From Alphaproteobacteria bacterium (lineage in GTDB: Bacteria > Pseudomonadota > Alphaproteobacteria > UBA11222), in contig DMKG01000146.1 of the NCBI GenBank assembly GCA_003454415.1, positions 12,122-18,247 of the forward strand: a stretch of 6,126 nucleotides of DNA, read 5' to 3'. The notes under the pieces are model-generated. The model was given only the letters and a program-made list of their open reading frames with translations. It had not been told where the DNA came from and ran no database searches. Shown piece after piece: positions 5,838 to 6,126 of this stretch (within the stretch, counting starts at the first letter, position 1; each line of letters opens with the position of its first letter). Position numbers and translations under genes: made by a program.

Positions 5838-5879
5838 TCACTGGTGAAGCCTTAAAACCAGATCTGTAGATAACGGCAT
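5838..5879 (-). other. Possible 13-codon leader mini-ORF in the mreB-mreC gap
   Basis: An ATG (5879-5877) preceded by GGGGGAAA opens a 13-codon frame encoding MPLSTDLVLRLHQ, closed by TGA at 5840-5838, 12 nt before the mreC ATG and in the same frame. Because mreC lacks a clear ribosome binding site, translation of this frame followed by reinitiation is conceivable. The spacing from GGGGG to the ATG is short (3 nt) and so brief a frame can occur by chance. The rest of the 80-nt gap holds an 8-bp palindrome CAGATCTG (5859-5866) and no convincing terminator or promoter. Confidence 0.15.
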
Positions 5880-5905
5880 TTTCCCCCGATTCGCCTACAA
5901 GTTTC

Positions 5906-6126
<221 letters not shown>

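Overview
The window looks like chromosomal DNA of an alphaproteobacterium with moderately high GC. This rests on the order mreB-mreC-mreD-mrdA and on the character of the MreC and PBP2 N-termini. I cannot name a genus from the sequence alone.

The right two thirds (about 2431-6126, minus strand) is the cell-elongation cluster. It holds the 3' end of mreB, an 80-nt gap, mreC, mreD (starting on a GTG that overlaps the mreC stop by 4 nt) and mrdA (PBP2, 6 nt after mreD). The products form the elongasome: MreB filaments inside, MreC and MreD bridging the membrane, and PBP2 as the periplasmic transpeptidase that builds the side wall. The RodA gene that often follows mrdA is not next in line.

The left third is a separate metabolic-looking module. 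Two tandem plus-strand genes (190-1278 and 1310-2422) encode paralogous short-chain dehydrogenase/epimerase-type Rossmann proteins, about 70% identical by hand count. Both have a clear nucleotide-binding glycine motif but appear to lack the canonical Ser-Tyr-Lys catalytic residues. Divergently, an amidohydrolase-like gene runs off the left edge (start at 105). The 84-nt divergent region carries a perfect 12-bp palindrome over a candidate -10 box, and a set of mutually exclusive short hairpins around the amidohydrolase ribosome binding site.

The two modules meet tail to tail with only 8 nt between stop codons. Any terminator must therefore sit inside the opposing gene, and candidate hairpins are described. 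I see no RNA genes, mobile elements or CRISPR arrays. The most interesting part is the divergent amidohydrolase / twin-SDR module: its substrate is unknown, the SDR active sites look non-canonical and the control region is compact.
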